Shown in pieces: positions 40,790 through 50,054 of a stretch of 64,000 nucleotides of DNA; the stretch's first letter is position 1, and each line of letters begins with the position of its first letter. A program made the position numbers and the translations under genes. The notes under the pieces were generated by a model. That model had not been told where the DNA came from and searched no databases. It saw only the letters and a program-made list of their open reading frames with translations. Source of the stretch: JACPVF01 sp964502095 (GTDB lineage Bacteria; Chloroflexota; Anaerolineae; Anaerolineales; Villigracilaceae); NCBI GenBank assembly GCA_964502095.1, contig CAZCUF010000002.1, positions 186,001-250,000 on the forward strand. Reading direction: 5' to 3'.

Positions 40790-42349
40790 TTATTTCTTGA
40801 CGCGGAAGATCTTGATGCCCGGCGTGGAATAAACCAATGAGAACTCGGGCGAGTTTTCCAGTGCAAGAAGCAGGGGAAAGTTGCGGTCTGTTCCTCGCGA
40901 AATTTCCAGAGAGAGCAGGATGTATTCATATTGACCTGAAAACGACTGCAAGCAGGTCTCGTTTTGAAAGATGCAAGCGTGGGCAGTTTGAGCCAGATCC
41001 ATTTGTGCCTGAAAACCGCGCTCACCTCCCAGCCATTCGCTCCCCTGAACCGTGGTAATGCTTCTGCGATCCGATAGTACAGGGAACCATTCCAACGGCG
41101 CGGAAAGCAAGGGATTTTCCTGCCAGTCCAAAATCAAGAATTGGTCGGCAGGCTGGGTGTGAGTTGAAACCCATTGAAAGGCATTTCTGGTTTCAGCATC
41201 CAGGCTTTGATTGGCAAGCGCAGTAGAGACTTGTAAGGCGCTGTATAGAAAAATAATAATGAACGTCCCCCAGAAAATTCGTCCCACACCTGATAGAAGA
41301 GAATTTTCCCAGTCGTTTTTTGGACCGGCAGAGTCCGTGAAAGACAGGCGCGCGGCCAAGCCTTCTGTGAGGGTGGTGGCCGCCATGATCGAAAATGGAA
41401 AAATAGAAGCGGGCATTCCGCCGCGCGGATCCACGAACAGGGCAAAAAGCGCCCAGACTGGTAGTAAATATTCTTTTTTGGCGAAATGAAGAAATAGGCC
41501 GCAAACACCCAGCACGGCGATCACGGGAATGTATTCGCCGGTGAAGCCCATTGTGAGCGGAATCGTCCAGAACAGCCAGCGCGAATTTGTGGCCTGACCA
41601 GCTTGAAGGAATACGGATAACCCATGCTGATGAGTGACTGCGACCCACCACGGCGCTGTCAGAATTGCGATCCCCGCGCCGACAACTGCGGTGACGATCA
41701 GTCCGCCGCGATCCCGGCCATGAAAGAACCAGAAGAGCACGACCGCGGCAGTGGCTTGTAACGCCCATTCTGGATGACTGAGCACTGTCAGCGACCCCGC
41801 GGCGATTGTAGCAACGATCCAGATGGGCTTTCTTGTGCGGTACATTCGATCTGCGAAGATAATGGTAAGCAGAAAGAAAACGGCGCCCAGAGTACGCGTC
41901 AGCCCGCCGCCGGTGATCTGCCACCAATACGAGTTCGGCGTCAGGGCAAAGATAAGCGTGGCAAGCGCCGCTTTGTTCTCTGAGTCTGTGAATTGCTTTG
42001 CGAACAGGAAAAACAATAGCAGAACCAGCAGGTTAACAATGAATGGTTGCCAGCGCAGGATGGACGTCAGCGATAGATGCGTGACTGTATTCAAGATGCC
42101 TGCCATGTAAAACCCTAAAGGTGGATAGGCGAAGGGAATCCCCGCATGATTATAGGTTGTGACGGCGGGCAGTGTGAAATGGGAAGTTTGCAGGTCGCGG
42201 ATCATGCTGATGAACATGCCGCCGTCCCCTAATGGAAAATTCGTTGTTAAAAGCGGAAAAATTCGAACAATCGCCCCGAAAAGGAAGGCGAGAATTAGAA
42301 AGAAGAGCGTGATGTCTCTGGATTGAGTTTTTGAAGATGGCAAGAGCAT
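40790..42349 (-). CDS. Polytopic membrane protein, GT39/ArnT-like glycosyltransferase
   Basis: 519 residues with about eleven transmembrane helices and a soluble C-terminal domain of about 120 residues. The first external loop has the acidic motif PLGDGGMFISMIRDL and the later HAGIPFAYPPLGFYMAG, the pattern of polyprenol-phosphate-dependent GT-C enzymes. These move a sugar from a lipid carrier to an acceptor outside the membrane. Acceptor unknown. It likely shares a transcript with the next gene downstream. Confidence 0.76.
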   Translation of the reverse strand: MLLPSSKTQSRDITLFFLILAFLFGAIVRIFPLLTTNFPLGDGGMFISMIRDLQTSHFTLPAVTTYNHAGIPFAYPPLGFYMAGILNTVTHLSLTSILRWQPFIVNLLVLLLFFLFAKQFTDSENKAALATLIFALTPNSYWWQITGGGLTRTLGAVFFLLTIIFADRMYRTRKPIWIVATIAAGSLTVLSHPEWALQATAAVVLFWFFHGRDRGGLIVTAVVGAGIAILTAPWWVAVTHQHGLSVFLQAGQATNSRWLFWTIPLTMGFTGEYIPVIAVLGVCGLFLHFAKKEYLLPVWALFALFVDPRGGMPASIFPFSIMAATTLTEGLAARLSFTDSAGPKNDWENSLLSGVGRIFWGTFIIIFLYSALQVSTALANQSLDAETRNAFQWVSTHTQPADQFLILDWQENPLLSAPLEWFPVLSDRRSITTVQGSEWLGGERGFQAQMDLAQTAHACIFQNETCLQSFSGQYEYILLSLEISRGTDRNFPLLLALENSPEFSLVYSTPGIKIFRVKK

Positions 42350-42387
42350 TCTCCGCGCGGCAGGCCTTGCGTGGGATTGTACCTGAA

Positions 42388-42419
42388 ATAAAACAACGCG
42401 CCTTCTCAGACGCGTTGTT
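42388..42419 (-). terminator. Intrinsic terminator of rpoD
   Basis: AACAACGCG and CGCGTTGTT form a 9-bp stem over a 10-nt loop, followed on the minus strand by TTTTATTT, 15 bp after the rpoD stop. Confidence 0.88.
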
Positions 42420-42434
42420 GGGAATCGGGAGGAT

Positions 42435-43643
42435 TTACTCGCCCAGATAATCCCGCAGTTTTCTGCGGATGGAGGGATGGCGCAGGCGGCTTAAGGCTTG
42501 CGCCTCGATCTGGCGGACGCGTTCGCGCGTAACGCCCATTTTGCGGCCGACTTCCTCGAGGGTGTAAGCCTGTCCGTCCAGCAGGCCGTATCGCAATTGT
42601 AAAATGCGGACCTCGCGCGGTGGCAGGCCGTTTAGAACCTCGCCAAGATGCTCGCGCAGTAAATTGTAGGTAGCCGTATCGTCCGGCGGAGGCGCTTCGT
42701 CGTCCTCGATGAAATCGCCCAGCACCGAATCTTCCTCGTCATCGGTGGGGGTTTCCAGCGAAAGCGGACGCCGCGCCACCTGAATCATGTTTTCGACTTT
42801 CTTGGGCGGCACATCCAGCGCGACGGCCAATTCTTCTACACTGGGTTCGCGGCCCAGCCGTTGTGTCAGCTGGTGTTGCACGCGCAACAGTTTGTTGATT
42901 TGATCGCCCATATGAACCGGCACGCGGATGGTGCGGCCCTGGTCTGCAATGGCGCGTGTGACGGCCTGGCGAATCCACCATGTGGCATAGGTGGAGAATT
43001 TATGTCCGCGGCGGTAATCGAATTTCTTGGTCGCGCGTATCAAGCCGATATTGCCTTCTTGAATCAGGTCAAGGAAGGGTACGCCGCGCCCCATATATTT
43101 CTTGGCAACCGAAATAACTAGGCGGGAGTTTGCCGTAATGAGATGCTCGCGAGCGGCCCAGCCGTCTTCGATCAGGCGACGCAGGTCTGTTCGCCGTTTG
43201 GGGCTGGCACTGCCGCGCGCCAGTTCTTCACGCGCGGTGCGTCCGCGTTCGATACGCTGTGCCAGCGCCACTTCTTCCTGCGCGGTCAATAACGGTACGC
43301 GGCTGACCTCCTTGAGGTACAGGCCGATGGTATCGTCTGTGTCAATGTTGGCAAGGTAGTCGTCGAGGCCGAGATCCGGTTCTTCGACCTCGGTTTCCTC
43401 TACAGCGGCTAACTCATCTTCAGTCGGCTCGCTGGTGGTGGCGTCTTCCACAAAGGGAATTCCCGCGCTCAACAGAGCGGAGAAAGCTTCTTCGAGTTGC
43501 TCAACGTCTTGTTCCGCTTCAGGGAAGAAGTGCAAAATATCGTCCAGGGTGACGTACGACTTTTGCCGCCCAAGCTCGATCAGGCGCGCAATGGCCGGAA
43601 ATTCTTCTTCCTCGTCCACGATAATGATCTTCTCTACATCCAT
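42435..43643 (-). CDS. rpoD: Primary RNA polymerase sigma factor (RpoD/SigA)
   Basis: 402 residues from the ATG at 43643, preceded by GGAAGG at 4 nt. A longer frame starts at 43670, but the -10 box lies only 2 bp before that codon, so the shorter protein is preferred. Regions 1.2 to 4.2 are complete: DTIGLYLKEVSRVPLLTAQE, the region 2 core LVISVAKKYMGRGVPFLDLIQEGN and FSTYATWWIRQAVTRAI, and region 4 GVTRERVRQIEAQAL. The acidic N-terminal region is short. It directs housekeeping transcription. Confidence 0.96.
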   Translation of the reverse strand: MDVEKIIIVDEEEEFPAIARLIELGRQKSYVTLDDILHFFPEAEQDVEQLEEAFSALLSAGIPFVEDATTSEPTEDELAAVEETEVEEPDLGLDDYLANIDTDDTIGLYLKEVSRVPLLTAQEEVALAQRIERGRTAREELARGSASPKRRTDLRRLIEDGWAAREHLITANSRLVISVAKKYMGRGVPFLDLIQEGNIGLIRATKKFDYRRGHKFSTYATWWIRQAVTRAIADQGRTIRVPVHMGDQINKLLRVQHQLTQRLGREPSVEELAVALDVPPKKVENMIQVARRPLSLETPTDDEEDSVLGDFIEDDEAPPPDDTATYNLLREHLGEVLNGLPPREVRILQLRYGLLDGQAYTLEEVGRKMGVTRERVRQIEAQALSRLRHPSIRRKLRDYLGE

Positions 43644-43672
43644 TCGTCCTTCCAAACTTTCAAATTTCATCC

Positions 43673-43701
43673 AGAATACACGTTTTAAGGCCGGAAATCA
43701 A
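43673..43701 (-). promoter_or_regulatory. Promoter of rpoD
   Basis: On the minus strand TTGATT (43696-43701) and TATTCT (43673-43678) with 17-bp spacing. The implied start of transcription fits the inner ATG at 43643 with a short leader containing the ribosome site. Confidence 0.65.
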
Positions 43702-43751
43702 TACCTTCCGAAAATCTTGATGTTCTGTAAGGTGGTTGTTTTACTTTACAT

Positions 43752-44387
43752 TTACGGCACAGATGTGACCGTTGCGTCAGCCGGGGCGGGCGTATCGGTA
43801 ACGGGAGCAGGCGTCGCTGTGGGAGGAACCGGAGTCGGAGACGGGGTCGGCGTTTCCTTGTAGGGCGGTGAAGTAAACAAGTTCAGCAACGCGTCGATGC
43901 TCGCCTTGGAGACGATCACCGGCTTGTTTGTGTCCACTTGAACGTAATATCCGTTTTGCGTGGGCGTCACCGAGCCGATTTTCATCATATGCTGTTTGCC
44001 GCTGTCGAAGCCGATGGTGACCGTGTAGGCGGGTTTGTCGAGACCGAGGAGATCCGGGCCGAGATCGATTTCATCCGTGGGACGCAGGGAACTGATCTGT
44101 GTGGCCGCCGCTTCGGACGTACCCTGATCTGCCTCCGCTTGAAAAGGCTGGCTGATCGCCCAGGCTTGGTTCGCATCACGCGCCACTTCGACGACACTGC
44201 CCGTAGCATCTTCGATCTTAATACTGGTCGGTTGCCCGTCGCTTGTGCTGAACAGATAGTTGACCGTTGGCGTGGGCACGTCCTTTGATTCGACTTGCGC
44301 CACTTGTTTTTCCCAATTCAAATAGTAAATGAGGCCGCCCAGAGCGACGAGAATAATTAGGGCGATCCAGGTTGATCTGCGAATCAT
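43752..44387 (-). CDS. DUF4340-domain membrane protein
   Basis: 211 residues. One N-terminal transmembrane helix (about 6-24) and an external beta-rich domain with the DUF4340 pattern (SIKIEDATGSVVEVAR, WAISQPFQAEAD, YTVTIGFDSGK and YYVQVDTNKPVIVS), ending in a Pro/Thr-rich tail. It is the last gene of the GldA/F/G-like operon, 3 bp after the GldG-like gene, and is a standard companion of such transporters. Role unknown, perhaps a substrate-binding or sensing part. Confidence 0.88.
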   Translation of the reverse strand: MIRRSTWIALIILVALGGLIYYLNWEKQVAQVESKDVPTPTVNYLFSTSDGQPTSIKIEDATGSVVEVARDANQAWAISQPFQAEADQGTSEAAATQISSLRPTDEIDLGPDLLGLDKPAYTVTIGFDSGKQHMMKIGSVTPTQNGYYVQVDTNKPVIVSKASIDALLNLFTSPPYKETPTPSPTPVPPTATPAPVTDTPAPADATVTSVP

Positions 44388-44390
44388 GGA

Positions 44391-45992
44391 TTAACCTCGT
44401 TTGCGCTGGACAATCCAGGTGGAGACGCCCGCCAATACCACGAGGCCGGGCAGGATGAAAATGGAGCCTAAAAGGATGGCGACCCACTGTATTTGCGTCG
44501 GGATATTGAAGGTGCGTTGCTTGGGTGTACGCGGCGTGATGTTGATCAGGTTTTCCTGCGCCGCGGCCCAGTCCACAGAGTTGATAAAGATGTCGCCGTT
44601 ACCGTAGGCGTCGAATGCGCCATCCTCGGCAAAGATCGAGTTGCCGAAAACCACTACGCGGCCTTTGGTTGTAGTATTTTCTCCGGCCACGGCCATGTTC
44701 AACGGGCCGGGAATATCCTGGCCCTCGTCATACTTGGCCTGATTTGACGCAAGGCTGTTGAAATCTGTTTCACCCCAGGAATTGGAAGAGGTTTGGATCA
44801 GGGACGTGTCCGTTATGTTGGGCGCGGGACTGCCAATCGTGATACTGCGCGCTTGCGGGAAAATGGCCGTCAGCGTCATGGTTTGGGTAATCGGTTGAGT
44901 CTGTGAGCGCGAGACAGCAGTGGCGTATAGCGGCCCGCGGCTGCTTTGCAGGTCGATGATCAGGTCGTTATCCAAAGTGATGGCCCAGTCATTGGCGAGA
45001 TATTGCGCCAGCGGATCGGGAGAATCGCCGAACTTGGTTAAGAAGGGAGGATCTTCCATGACAACGAGGGAGTGCCCGCTATCGACATATTTCTTGAGCG
45101 CGTCCACTTCTTCCTGCGAAAGCGGCTTCTGAGGGCCGGCGATCACAATCGTTTGTGCATCGCTGGGGATATTATGATCGGCCAGCAGGTTTAGCGTTTT
45201 GACGGTATAGTTTTTACTTTGCAGGGTGGTGCTGGCGACTGAATAGGAAGCATCGCCGCCGGTACTGCTGGTATCGGCTTCGCCATGTCCGGTCAGGAAA
45301 TAGATCACGTGTTGTTCCGGGCTGATCAGGCGGATGAGCGATTGAGTCAAATCCTGCTCGGTGGCCGAGGAAGCGATCTCCTTTTGATCGCCCATGGTCA
45401 GCATGATTTTGCCGTCGCCGGTGATGCCAGCCTGCCGCGCGGCTACCGGGTTCGTATCCGGATCTACAAAGTGATAATCGAATTTTCCGCGGCTGTTGTT
45501 CTTGAAATTTTCCAATAATTTTTGGGCGTCGTCAGTGGGGAGGCGCGAAGAATAGAAAGCCGTTGCAGTGACCTTCCCCGGCAGGGTCGCCAGGGCCTGC
45601 ACGGTTTCTTTGGCCAATGTATTCGTTTGATCCTCGGTGAAATCTTTCGAGGCCGGATATTGATAAGATAAAACATTGACAATGATCAGGATTCCAATCA
45701 CGGCCAGGAACATAATCAGGGAGTTCGAGCCGTAGCGAGCCTGCCGCCCGGTAATAAAACGGCGCACTTTATCCGGCGCCATGATGCCGTAAACTGCGAT
45801 TCCGATCACGATCAGCGCCAGGCTGATCCATAACGCGTTCTTCCAGGCCGGGGCGTTTGGCGGCGTGAAAAGTTGCATCACTGCCAACCCTTGAACCACC
45901 GCCAGCAGAATGGAGGCGACCAGGGCCAGGCCGGCAACGATCAATGCAATGAAAGCGTACTTATGTAGTTGAACGGTCTTCTTTTTGGGCAT
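44391..45992 (-). CDS. GldG-like ABC transporter auxiliary protein
   Basis: 533 residues. Two N-terminal transmembrane helices and one C-terminal helix enclose a large external domain of the ABC-transport-auxiliary (GldG) type: FTEDQTNTLAKETVQAL, VIYFLTGHGEADTSSTGG and VVMEDPPFLTKFGDSPDPLAQYL. In Bacteroidetes GldG is part of the gliding system; in other phyla its role is unknown. It starts 2 bp before the permease stop in the same orientation and is certainly co-transcribed. Confidence 0.88.
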   Translation of the reverse strand: MPKKKTVQLHKYAFIALIVAGLALVASILLAVVQGLAVMQLFTPPNAPAWKNALWISLALIVIGIAVYGIMAPDKVRRFITGRQARYGSNSLIMFLAVIGILIIVNVLSYQYPASKDFTEDQTNTLAKETVQALATLPGKVTATAFYSSRLPTDDAQKLLENFKNNSRGKFDYHFVDPDTNPVAARQAGITGDGKIMLTMGDQKEIASSATEQDLTQSLIRLISPEQHVIYFLTGHGEADTSSTGGDASYSVASTTLQSKNYTVKTLNLLADHNIPSDAQTIVIAGPQKPLSQEEVDALKKYVDSGHSLVVMEDPPFLTKFGDSPDPLAQYLANDWAITLDNDLIIDLQSSRGPLYATAVSRSQTQPITQTMTLTAIFPQARSITIGSPAPNITDTSLIQTSSNSWGETDFNSLASNQAKYDEGQDIPGPLNMAVAGENTTTKGRVVVFGNSIFAEDGAFDAYGNGDIFINSVDWAAAQENLINITPRTPKQRTFNIPTQIQWVAILLGSIFILPGLVVLAGVSTWIVQRKRG

Positions 45993-45993
45993 G

Positions 45994-46737
45994 TTAACGC
46001 CACCTTCTCATTTCGACTGCGGCTGTGCCGGTAAATAAGCCCAGCATGATCAGGCTAAGAAAATAGACGATATCGATCGAGGCAAGGGTTCCTTGATTCA
46101 ATGTGCTGAAATGTCCCTGCATATCGAGATATTGAAAGATCGTTGTGCCGGTTGGGAGGATTTGAGCGGGGATGCCCACCAGCCACCACAGAAAAATAAA
46201 CAAACCCATGCTCAGAAAGAACGCCGCGATCTGGTTGCTGAAAATAGCGGAGACGCCGACGCCCAGCGCCAGAAAGGAGGCGGCCACCAGAATGACGCCG
46301 AGATACGCGGTCATCATCAATCCCTGATCGATGCCGGGCGTGACCAGGCTGTTCAATATGAATGGGTAGATGAGGGTGATCGCCAGGACGGTCAGAATGA
46401 AAAGAAAGCCGCCCAGCCATTTGCCCAGAATCAGTTCCCAGTCCCGGACCGGAGCGGTAAGCAGTAACTCCATGGTGCCCATGCGCGTTTCATCCGAGAT
46501 CAGGCGCATCGTCAGCGCGGGGACCGAAAAAACCAGCAGAAAAACGAGATCGGCAGTGAGCGGAGAAATATCCGGCACGGATGCAAATTGCTGGAGCGCG
46601 TTATCGATGCTTTGTCGCAAAATGGCAATGAAGATGATTCCCAAAACCAGGAAGATCATGAATGCCACCGCGTATGCGATCGGCGTGGTGAAATAATGGC
46701 TGTATTCCCGCTTCGCAATCGTCCAAATGTTTCTCAT
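45994..46737 (-). CDS. ABC-2-type permease (GldF-like)
   Basis: 247 residues with six transmembrane helices. MRNIWTIAKREYSHYFTTPIAYAV, the ISDETRMGTMELLLTAPVRDWELILGK segment and the long second half mark the ABC-2/GldF family. It forms the channel for the ATPase encoded just upstream, whose stop it overlaps by 4 nt. Confidence 0.9.
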   Translation of the reverse strand: MRNIWTIAKREYSHYFTTPIAYAVAFMIFLVLGIIFIAILRQSIDNALQQFASVPDISPLTADLVFLLVFSVPALTMRLISDETRMGTMELLLTAPVRDWELILGKWLGGFLFILTVLAITLIYPFILNSLVTPGIDQGLMMTAYLGVILVAASFLALGVGVSAIFSNQIAAFFLSMGLFIFLWWLVGIPAQILPTGTTIFQYLDMQGHFSTLNQGTLASIDIVYFLSLIMLGLFTGTAAVEMRRWR

Positions 46738-47675
46738 TTTTTACCTCGTTCCTGGCGAACTTCCTCAGTCCCCGTCAGTTCAAGGAAGATCTCCTCCAGG
46801 CTCATGCCCATGGGCCGCAGTTCGAGCAGGTCAAACCCGGCGCCTACAACGGCTTTGGCTACTTCAGGGCGGATGTCGTGCCCGGGCGCAAACTGGAACT
46901 CGATCGTATCCTCCGCTTTTGACTCAACCGTTTGCACGCCTTTGACTTTTTCAACCGTCCTGGCGAGGCCATCGGCGTCGCCGCGCACGCGCAGAATCAC
47001 GCGCTCCGCGCCCAGCAGGCGAGACTGTAACTTCTCCGGTGTGTCCTCGGCCACAATGCGTCCCTTGTTGATGATCAGCACGCGGTCGCAAATGTTTTGA
47101 GCTTCCGAAAGGATGTGAGTGGAAAGAAGCACGGTGCGCTCCTTGCCCACGTCGCGAATAAGTTTACGGACCTCCACAACCTGACTCGGGTCGAGGCCGA
47201 TCGTCGGTTCGTCAAGGATCAGGACTTCCGGTCGGTGAAGAAGCGCTTGTGCGAGTCCCACTCGCTGGCGCATGCCTTTTGAAAGATTCCCGATCATGCC
47301 GTTGGCGCGTTCGCTCAATCCAACCATGTCGATCACTTCATCGGCGCGCTCTTCTGCGTCCGGTAAATGGCGCAAGTCGGCCATGAATTTGAGATACTCG
47401 AATACTCCCATATCGGTATACAACGGAACCGTCTCAGGCAGATATCCAACGCGGCGGCGCACCTCGATGGATTCACTGACAACATCGTACCCGGCAACGA
47501 TTGCTTCGCCGTCTGTGGGCGGCATGTAGCCCGTCAGGATGCGCATGGTAGTGGTTTTTCCCGCGCCGTTCGGCCCGAGAAAACCGAGGACCTCTCCCTG
47601 TTCGGCTTCGAATGTAAGGTGATCGATTGCTCGACGCGCCCCGTAGTCTTTGGTCAGGCCATTGACTCGAATCAC
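46734..47675 (-). CDS. ABC transporter ATP-binding protein (GldA-like)
   Basis: 313 residues. Walker A GPNGAGKTT (about 34-42), signature LSKGMRQRVGLAQAL, Walker B VLILDEPTIGLDP and the switch His in LLSTHIL are all present. The C-terminal 80 residues are the regulatory extension of the GldA/CcmA type. Start is GTG at 47675 with AAGGAG 7 nt upstream. A promoter and a terminator-like hairpin lie in the leader, so transcription into the operon may be controlled after initiation. Confidence 0.92.
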   Translation of the reverse strand: MIRVNGLTKDYGARRAIDHLTFEAEQGEVLGFLGPNGAGKTTTMRILTGYMPPTDGEAIVAGYDVVSESIEVRRRVGYLPETVPLYTDMGVFEYLKFMADLRHLPDAEERADEVIDMVGLSERANGMIGNLSKGMRQRVGLAQALLHRPEVLILDEPTIGLDPSQVVEVRKLIRDVGKERTVLLSTHILSEAQNICDRVLIINKGRIVAEDTPEKLQSRLLGAERVILRVRGDADGLARTVEKVKGVQTVESKAEDTIEFQFAPGHDIRPEVAKAVVGAGFDLLELRPMGMSLEEIFLELTGTEEVRQERGKK

Positions 47676-47717
47676 ATTGGCTCTCCTTGGATCAGATAAG
47701 TGATGATATAACGGCGC

Positions 47718-47759
47718 AAAAACGGCACAGCAACCAGTACGGTGGGCCGTGCCGTTTTT
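47718..47759 (-). promoter_or_regulatory. Terminator-like hairpin in the leader of the ABC operon
   Basis: AAAAACGGCAC and GTGCCGTTTTT pair over 11 bp with a 20-nt loop, ending in five Ts. It lies between the operon's promoter and its first codon, so it would act as an attenuator. The arms are symmetric, so it could stop transcripts from either side. Confidence 0.6.
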
Positions 47760-47773
47760 CTCAACCGAAAAAT

Positions 47774-47802
47774 ACTATACAAAATTTGCAAATCAAAGTC
47801 AA
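47774..47802 (-). promoter_or_regulatory. Promoter of the ABC-2 operon
   Basis: On the minus strand TTGACT (47797-47802) and TATAGT (47774-47779) are separated by 17 bp, close to the sigma-70 consensus. The start of transcription would be near 47767, giving a 90-nt leader. Confidence 0.7.
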
Positions 47803-47837
47803 TAACCTTGTGAAATTCTAATCAAACCCTAATCTGT

Positions 47838-47865
47838 TTGAACTTTTGGAGACGCGGTTTATAAT
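47838..47865 (+). promoter_or_regulatory. Promoter of alaX
   Basis: TTGAAC (47838-47843) and a perfect TATAAT (47860-47865) with a 16-bp spacer, 32 bp before the TTG start of the editing protein. Confidence 0.6.
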
Positions 47866-47897
47866 CGCATAGCGAATTTATATCTGCGAGGTGCCGC

Positions 47898-48617
47898 TTG
47901 ACAGATCTGCTTTATCATACGGATAGTTATCTTCAGGAATTTGAAGCCCGGGTCGCGGCAGTGGATTCTGGGACTGGAGCCGTTGTGCTTGACCGAACCG
48001 CGTTCTATCCGGGCGGAGGCGGCCAACCGTGCGATTTCGGCAGATTGAATGTGGGCGGCGCGGAATATCCGATCGAAAAGGTCAAAAAGCAGGGCGACGA
48101 CATTTTACATTTCCTCGGCGGGACTGCGCCTCCGACGGCCGTCGGCGCCGCGGCACGCGGGACGATTGACTGGGCGCGGCGTTATCAGCTGATGCGCACT
48201 CATACCGCGCTCCACATCCTGTGCGGCACGGTATTCCGCGATTACGGTGCGCAAGTCACAGGCGGGGATATGGAGCCGTTGAAGGGCCGCATGGATTTCG
48301 AATTCGAATCGATGCGCGGCGAGCTGGTGCGCGAGATCGAAGCGGCAGTCAATAAGGAGATCGCCGCCGCGCGCGAAATTCACGTCAAAATACTGCCGCG
48401 TGAAGAAGCCTTTCAAATTCCCGATTTGATTCGTACCAAGATCAATTTATTGCCGGAGGGGATTCAACAAATTCGCACGGTGGAGATCGCGGGCCTGGAC
48501 TTGCAGGCGGACGGCGGTACGCACGTCAAAAATACATCGGAGGTGGGCAGTGTACGCGTGACCGATTACAAGAGCAAGGGCGCGATCAATAAACGAATTT
48601 ATATCGAAATAATTTAA
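47898..48617 (+). CDS. alaX: Alanyl-tRNA editing protein (AlaX)
   Basis: 239 residues from a TTG start with GAGGTG at 4 nt. It is a free-standing form of the AlaRS editing domain that removes mischarged serine or glycine from tRNA-Ala. The N-terminal beta barrel (FYPGGGGQPCDFGRL) and the zinc-binding RTHTALHIL (His-x3-His) are typical. The second zinc motif reads LQADGGTHVKNTSEVG, with an Asp where AlaRS has Cys before Gly-Gly-Thr-His. The length is that of the AlaX-M group. Confidence 0.9.
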   Translation: MTDLLYHTDSYLQEFEARVAAVDSGTGAVVLDRTAFYPGGGGQPCDFGRLNVGGAEYPIEKVKKQGDDILHFLGGTAPPTAVGAAARGTIDWARRYQLMRTHTALHILCGTVFRDYGAQVTGGDMEPLKGRMDFEFESMRGELVREIEAAVNKEIAAAREIHVKILPREEAFQIPDLIRTKINLLPEGIQQIRTVEIAGLDLQADGGTHVKNTSEVGSVRVTDYKSKGAINKRIYIEII

Positions 48618-48632
48618 ATTTGATTGTGGGTT

Positions 48633-50009
48633 TCAGGCGGAGAGCAATTCATCCACTGCGGAGGCCAACTCTCTCAAAGTGCTGACCTTCAGGACGTTAT
48701 CACACAGCGGCGCGTACTTGGGCATGTCGCTGTCTCCGTGCCAGAGATAGGGCGGCTCAGGGTTCAACCAGATCGTGCGCGCGGCGCGGCGCGCCATCGT
48801 GGAGAAAATATCCAGACGCGGATCGTTGTAATTGTTGCGTCCGTCGCCCACTACGATCAGGGTCGTTTGCCCATTGAGCGTGTCCATATATTCGTTGTTG
48901 AAATCGTTCAACGACCAGCCGAGGTCGGTGTTGTAGTGTCCGCTGGGCATGCGCCATAGTACGGAGGCAATTGCCTCGTCCGCGTTCGAGCCGTTGAAGT
49001 CCTCCGAGATCGACTCCAAATGGTCGATGAAGGCAAAGGCGTGCGTCTTGCGAACTTGTCCCTGCAGAGCAAACAGGAAGCTCAACATCAATTCGGAACA
49101 AAAACGCATTGAAGTGCTGATGTCGCAAATGACGACGAGTTTCGGTTTGCGGACGCGGTCGCGGTGTTTGATCTCCATCGGTACGCCGTGATATTTAAGA
49201 TTAGCGCGGATGGTGGCCTTCGGGTCGAGTTGACCGCTCTTGGCGCGCTTTTGTCTGAGTGCAATGCGCGTGCGCAAGGCCGCGGCCAGTCGTTGGACTT
49301 CGCGTTGAAGCAGTTTTTTATCGGAATCGGAGAGCGCCTCGAAGGATCGATTCATCAGGCCGTCCAAATTATCGCTCGGCGGCTGTTCGCTCAAATTTTC
49401 CGCGATGCGTTCGCCTGCGAATTGATCAACTTGCTGTTTCATGCCCTGTAAATTTTTTCGGATCAGTTCGCGCAGTTGTTCCACGCGCTCGCGGTTCATG
49501 CCCATCTCAGCCAGCATTTCCATCAACTCGCGCATGGCCCGCTGAACCTCAGGATTGTTCATGGCGCGCATCATGCGCTGTGCCATCCAATTTTGGTAAC
49601 GCAGATCTTCGGCCTGATTCAGTCCCGCCATTTGACCCAACGCCTCCAACTCCGACGGGGAAAGTGGCTCGCCGTTCATCAGGCGTTCCATGCGCTGACG
49701 AAGTTGCTGCGCGAACTGGCGCAATGCCTCGGCCAGCAGTTGCGCTTCTTCGGGCGTCAGGTTATCGTTCGGGTTTCCACCCATCAGAGGCGGCTGGTTC
49801 GAGCCGAAGAACAACGGAAATAATTTGTCGAAGACGGGAATGTCGCGCACATCCTTGATAAGCGTAGCGCGTAATGAGAGCCGAAACTGCTCGCGGTTTT
49901 GAATCCCCATCAAGTCAACGGCAGTAAAGGCTTCCGTGCTTTCTGCCAATGATACTCGCACGCCGCTTGCGCGCAAGGCCGAGATTAACTGTAAGATACG
50001 AGATTCCAT
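48633..50009 (-). CDS. VWA-domain protein, CoxE-like
   Basis: 458 residues. An N-terminal helical half (GVRVSLAESTEAFTAVDLMGI...) leads to a low-complexity Gln/Arg/Met region and then a von Willebrand factor A domain with a metal-ion-dependent adhesion site, VICDISTSMRF (about 293-303). The layout is that of CoxE, which acts with the MoxR-type ATPase CoxD in maturing CO dehydrogenase. The ATPase gene is 45 bp upstream, so the pair is complete. The client protein is unknown here; the molybdenum-type FAD protein at 2077-2820 is far away. Confidence 0.87.
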   Translation of the reverse strand: MESRILQLISALRASGVRVSLAESTEAFTAVDLMGIQNREQFRLSLRATLIKDVRDIPVFDKLFPLFFGSNQPPLMGGNPNDNLTPEEAQLLAEALRQFAQQLRQRMERLMNGEPLSPSELEALGQMAGLNQAEDLRYQNWMAQRMMRAMNNPEVQRAMRELMEMLAEMGMNRERVEQLRELIRKNLQGMKQQVDQFAGERIAENLSEQPPSDNLDGLMNRSFEALSDSDKKLLQREVQRLAAALRTRIALRQKRAKSGQLDPKATIRANLKYHGVPMEIKHRDRVRKPKLVVICDISTSMRFCSELMLSFLFALQGQVRKTHAFAFIDHLESISEDFNGSNADEAIASVLWRMPSGHYNTDLGWSLNDFNNEYMDTLNGQTTLIVVGDGRNNYNDPRLDIFSTMARRAARTIWLNPEPPYLWHGDSDMPKYAPLCDNVLKVSTLRELASAVDELLSA

Positions 50010-50054
50010 TTTTTACTGCTCTGCGGCTGGAACATTGCCCGGTTCCGATGAAAA

